From: Oceanobacillus damuensis
GTDB taxonomy: Bacteria; Bacillota; Bacilli; Bacillales; Amphibacillaceae
Reading direction: 5' to 3'
Assembly (NCBI RefSeq): GCF_001618145.1
Contig: NZ_LQNF01000010.1
Span: forward strand, 62,001 to 126,000
DNA: 64,000 nt
Below are positions 61,896 through 64,000 of this stretch, piece by piece. Numbering within the stretch: the stretch's first letter is position 1; every line of letters starts with the position of its first letter. The notes under the pieces are model-generated. The model was not told where the DNA came from. It saw only the letters and a list, made by a program, of their open reading frames with translations, and made no database searches. Made by a program: the position numbers and the translations under genes.

Positions 61896-63167
61896 ATGGA
61901 TATTTTACAGGACCTAGAAAATCGTGGACTGATTCATCAAACAACTGACCGGGAAGGGTTGGAAAAACATTTAAAGGAAAACCAGATTACCCTGTACTGT
62001 GGTTTTGATCCTACTGCCGACAGTCTGCATATCGGACATCTCGTTCCATTAACAATGCTTAAAAGATTCCAGCAGGCAGGGCATAAACCAATTGCACTAA
62101 TAGGTGAAGGAACCGGAATGATAGGTGACCCGAGTGGCAGATCCAGTGAGCGTTCACTGCACACTACAGATGTCGTTCAAGGATATGCGGCCAAAATTCA
62201 GGAACAAATCGGTAAGCTTGTTGATTTGGATACAGCTGACAATCCGGTTCAATCAAGAAATAATTATGATTGGCTTGGAAGCATGACAGTAATTGATTTT
62301 CTTCGGGATGCGGGAAAGCATTTCGGCATCAATTACATGCTTGCTAAGGAATCTGTATCTGCACGCATCGAAAAAGGGATTACCTTTACTGAATTCAGTT
62401 ACATGATACTTCAGTCATTGGACTTCCTGAAATTGTATGAACAGGAAAACTGTACCTTGCAAATTGGCGGAAGTGACCAATGGGGGAATATAACTGCCGG
62501 AATGGAACTGATTCGCCGTTCCAGGGAAAATCAGGAAGAGGAAGTGAAAGTATTCGGACTGACTGTTCCATTAATTACTAAAGCGGATGGAACGAAATTC
62601 GGAAAATCTGCTGGCAATGCTGTATGGTTGGATGCAGACAAAACATCACCCTATGAATTTTACCAGTTTTGGATTAACACAGACGACCGTGACGTCATTA
62701 AATTTATAAGGTATTTTACTTTTCTTTCACTGGAAGAAGTAGCGGAACTGGAAACAGAAGTGGCGAACCGACCGGAAAATCGGGTGGCCCAAAAACGTCT
62801 TGCCGAAGAAATGACGAAAACTGTCCACAGTGAAATGGCATTGAAACAGGCGGAGAAAATTTCAGAAGCATTATTCAGTGGAGATTTAAAACAATTATCT
62901 GCCGCAGAAATTCAGCAAGGATTTAAGGATGTGCCGACATATCAGGCCGATAACACAGATATTGGTTTAATAGACATGCTGGTTAATGCCTCTATTTCTT
63001 CTTCAAAAAGACAGGCGAGGGAAGACGTTAAAAATGGAGCTGTATCTATTAATGGAGAAAGAGTGAAGGAGCTTGATTATATTCTGACAGCAGAGGATCG
63101 GATCGAGGACACATTTACCATCATACGTCGCGGGAAGAAAAAATATTTTCTCATCAGCTATAAGTAA
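61896..63167 (+). CDS. tyrS: Tyrosyl-tRNA synthetase
   Basis: A 423-residue class I synthetase. Signature motifs are HIGHL (about residue 47), the tyrosine site YMILQSLDF and QIGGSDQWGN, and the KFGKS loop (about 230). A C-terminal S4 RNA-binding domain (ARE.VKNGAVSINGERV) is present. The ATG at 61896 follows GGAG by nine bases; the longer frame starting MECEQ contains that site. It charges tRNA-Tyr and is regulated by the T-box. Confidence 0.95.
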   Translation: MDILQDLENRGLIHQTTDREGLEKHLKENQITLYCGFDPTADSLHIGHLVPLTMLKRFQQAGHKPIALIGEGTGMIGDPSGRSSERSLHTTDVVQGYAAKIQEQIGKLVDLDTADNPVQSRNNYDWLGSMTVIDFLRDAGKHFGINYMLAKESVSARIEKGITFTEFSYMILQSLDFLKLYEQENCTLQIGGSDQWGNITAGMELIRRSRENQEEEVKVFGLTVPLITKADGTKFGKSAGNAVWLDADKTSPYEFYQFWINTDDRDVIKFIRYFTFLSLEEVAELETEVANRPENRVAQKRLAEEMTKTVHSEMALKQAEKISEALFSGDLKQLSAAEIQQGFKDVPTYQADNTDIGLIDMLVNASISSSKRQAREDVKNGAVSINGERVKELDYILTAEDRIEDTFTIIRRGKKKYFLISYK

Positions 63168-63209
63168 TTCGTAAAAAGTATCGGCCACTGGCTGGTGCTT
63201 TTTTCTTTG

Positions 63210-63241
63210 GCAAGTAAGAAAGTATAAACTTTCTTACTTGC
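63210..63241. terminator. Perfect 14-bp hairpin after tyrS
   Basis: GCAAGTAAGAAAGT pairs with ACTTTCTTACTTGC around ATAA. No T tract, so it may be a repeat arm rather than a terminator. Confidence 0.6.
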
Positions 63242-63247
63242 ATAAGT

Positions 63248-63295
63248 GCAACTATGCCATACGCCGGAAAGGCTTGGCGCATGCCAAGTTTTCTA
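63248..63295. repeat. 48-bp dispersed repeat with hairpin, copy 2
   Basis: GCAACTATGCCATACGCCGG then AAAGGCTTGGCGCATGCCAA and GTTTTCTA. It matches 30851-30898 at 43 of 48 positions, with the CTTGGC/GCCAAG hairpin conserved. Confidence 0.8.
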
Positions 63296-63384
63296 AGCAG
63301 CAATTAATTCCAACAGTTAACGTCCTATTCATTTCCTGGAAACGCATGGCTTAAGCCATTCCAAACTGTATTCCTCACCCTAAA

Positions 63385-63410
63385 GTTTAATACATTTCAT
63401 TAAGTGGTAA
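63385..63410 (+). promoter_or_regulatory. Possible SigB promoter of the BCCT gene
   Basis: GTTTAA, 14 bases and TGGTAA. The -35 is good; the -10 matches GGGTAT only partly. Osmolyte carriers are often under SigB in Bacillus. Confidence 0.3.
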
Positions 63411-63478
63411 GTAACTAGGGGCATCGGATATTTCTATAAATGGATACCGCGGTCCCTAAATTTCAAGGAGGTTTGTAT

Positions 63479-64000
63479 ATGAGTACAAAGAATACTGGTT
63501 CGGGCAAACGGAAACTGATTGATCACCGAATATTTGCACCATCTCTATTGATTATGTTGGTGATCAGTTTTCTGTTTGCAATATATGAATCCGAATCGCT
63601 CGATTTGTTGAATAATATTTTTGATACGATTGTAGAAGTATTTTCATGGGGTTACATATGGTATGCAATTATCCTCGTGGGAGCAGGGCTGTATCTTTCA
63701 TTTTCAAAATACGGGAATGTTGTGTTGGGTGATCCGACAGAGAAACCAAGATTTACTTTGTTTGAGTATTCTTCTATTTTAATAGCAATGGGTCTTGGAT
63801 CTACCATCATGCGCACTGGGATGACTCAATGGGCTGAAGTGGCAATAGATCCGCCATTTGGGGCAGAGGCTCAATCAGCTGAGGCATTGTTATGGGGAAA
63901 TGCCTACAGCATGTTCATGTGGAGCTTCCAGGTATTTGCCATCTTTGTCATGGCGGCACCTGCAATGGGTTATATTCTGCATGTGCGAAAGAGACCTTTC
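63479..64000 (+). CDS. BCCT-family betaine/choline/carnitine transporter (partial)
   Basis: The first 174 residues of a BCCT carrier; the gene runs past the end of the window. Three membrane segments are seen so far (APSLLIMLVISFLFAIY, WYAIILVGAGLYLSFS, LLWGNAYSMFMWSFQVF). Family features include the GSTIMRTGMTQWAEVAIDPP region, although BCCT carriers commonly have GIGAGLLFWG-like glycine motifs there. It imports compatible solutes such as glycine betaine using Na+. AAGGAGG precedes the ATG. Substrate unresolved. Confidence 0.85.
   Translation, partial: MSTKNTGSGKRKLIDHRIFAPSLLIMLVISFLFAIYESESLDLLNNIFDTIVEVFSWGYIWYAIILVGAGLYLSFSKYGNVVLGDPTEKPRFTLFEYSSILIAMGLGSTIMRTGMTQWAEVAIDPPFGAEAQSAEALLWGNAYSMFMWSFQVFAIFVMAAPAMGYILHVRKRPF

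Noticed and set aside
1-64000. Mobile elements, prophage, tRNA or rRNA genes
   Set aside because: No transposase, integrase, phage structural gene or tRNA-like cloverleaf was seen in my reading.

Overview
The window looks like chromosome from a moderately halophilic or alkaliphilic, spore-forming member of the Bacillaceae (Oceanobacillus/Virgibacillus/Lentibacillus type; this assignment is inferred). The DNA is low in G+C and ribosome binding sites are strong AGGAGG types. Gene order from about 36 to 63 kb follows the Bacillus subtilis ytnP-ytoP-ytoQ-ytpPQR-sftA-murC-ytxGH-aroA-ccpA-motPS-acuCBA-tyrS block. Salt adaptation is suggested by a BCCT osmolyte transporter, MotPS-type (Na+) stators, Na+- and K+-linked carriers, very acidic protein tails, a LEA-like YtxH and a predicted sucrose-synthesis gene pair. 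Sporulation is suggested by a Spo0E-like phosphatase and CotF-type coat genes.

Layout. 0-5.4 kb: a small basic protein, Spo0E-like phosphatase, MgtE Mg2+ channel, two tandem SEDS glycosyltransferases (FtsW/RodA) and an XRE-DUF1232 regulator with tandem operators. 5.5-10.4 kb: a small membrane protein, the qoxABCD aa3 quinol oxidase operon with a Rex-like box, and a CHRD protein. 10.6-17.1 kb: a YkuI-like degenerate EAL protein, sbcDC and an RNase H-like protein. 17.4-28.1 kb: accessory metabolism, with HMG-CoA synthase, an aspartase/fumarase-family lyase, a sucrose-phosphate synthase/phosphatase pair, succinate-semialdehyde dehydrogenase, a frameshifted BASS symporter, an aromatic-acid-exporter-type membrane protein and a CPA1 antiporter. 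Five copies of a 29-bp repeat lie between 16.4 and 26.6 kb. 28.2-35.2 kb: a spore-coat/alcohol dehydrogenase cluster, an Asn/Arg-rich protein, an FAD oxidase, a DUF2512 protein and an SSS symporter whose upstream region carries a perfect Rex-type palindrome. 35.4-36.0 kb: a small hairpin-rich transcript candidate and a 44-residue stress-family protein. 36.2-63.2 kb: the conserved ytn-tyrS block, with local changes: a nicotinate phosphoribosyltransferase between sftA and murC, a 713-residue FtsA-like protein where ytxJ would be expected, no acsA beside acuABC, and a class A PBP with an acidic tail. tyrS has a T-box leader. The window ends inside a BCCT transporter gene.

No tRNA, rRNA, CRISPR array, insertion sequence or prophage was seen. 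The leads most worth checking are the sucrose pair, the Rex sites that may link the terminal oxidase to a solute symporter, the FtsA-like protein with ubiquitin-like repeats, the tandem operators of the XRE-DUF1232 gene, and the clustered 29-bp repeat, one copy of which has spuriously extended a neighbouring reading frame.
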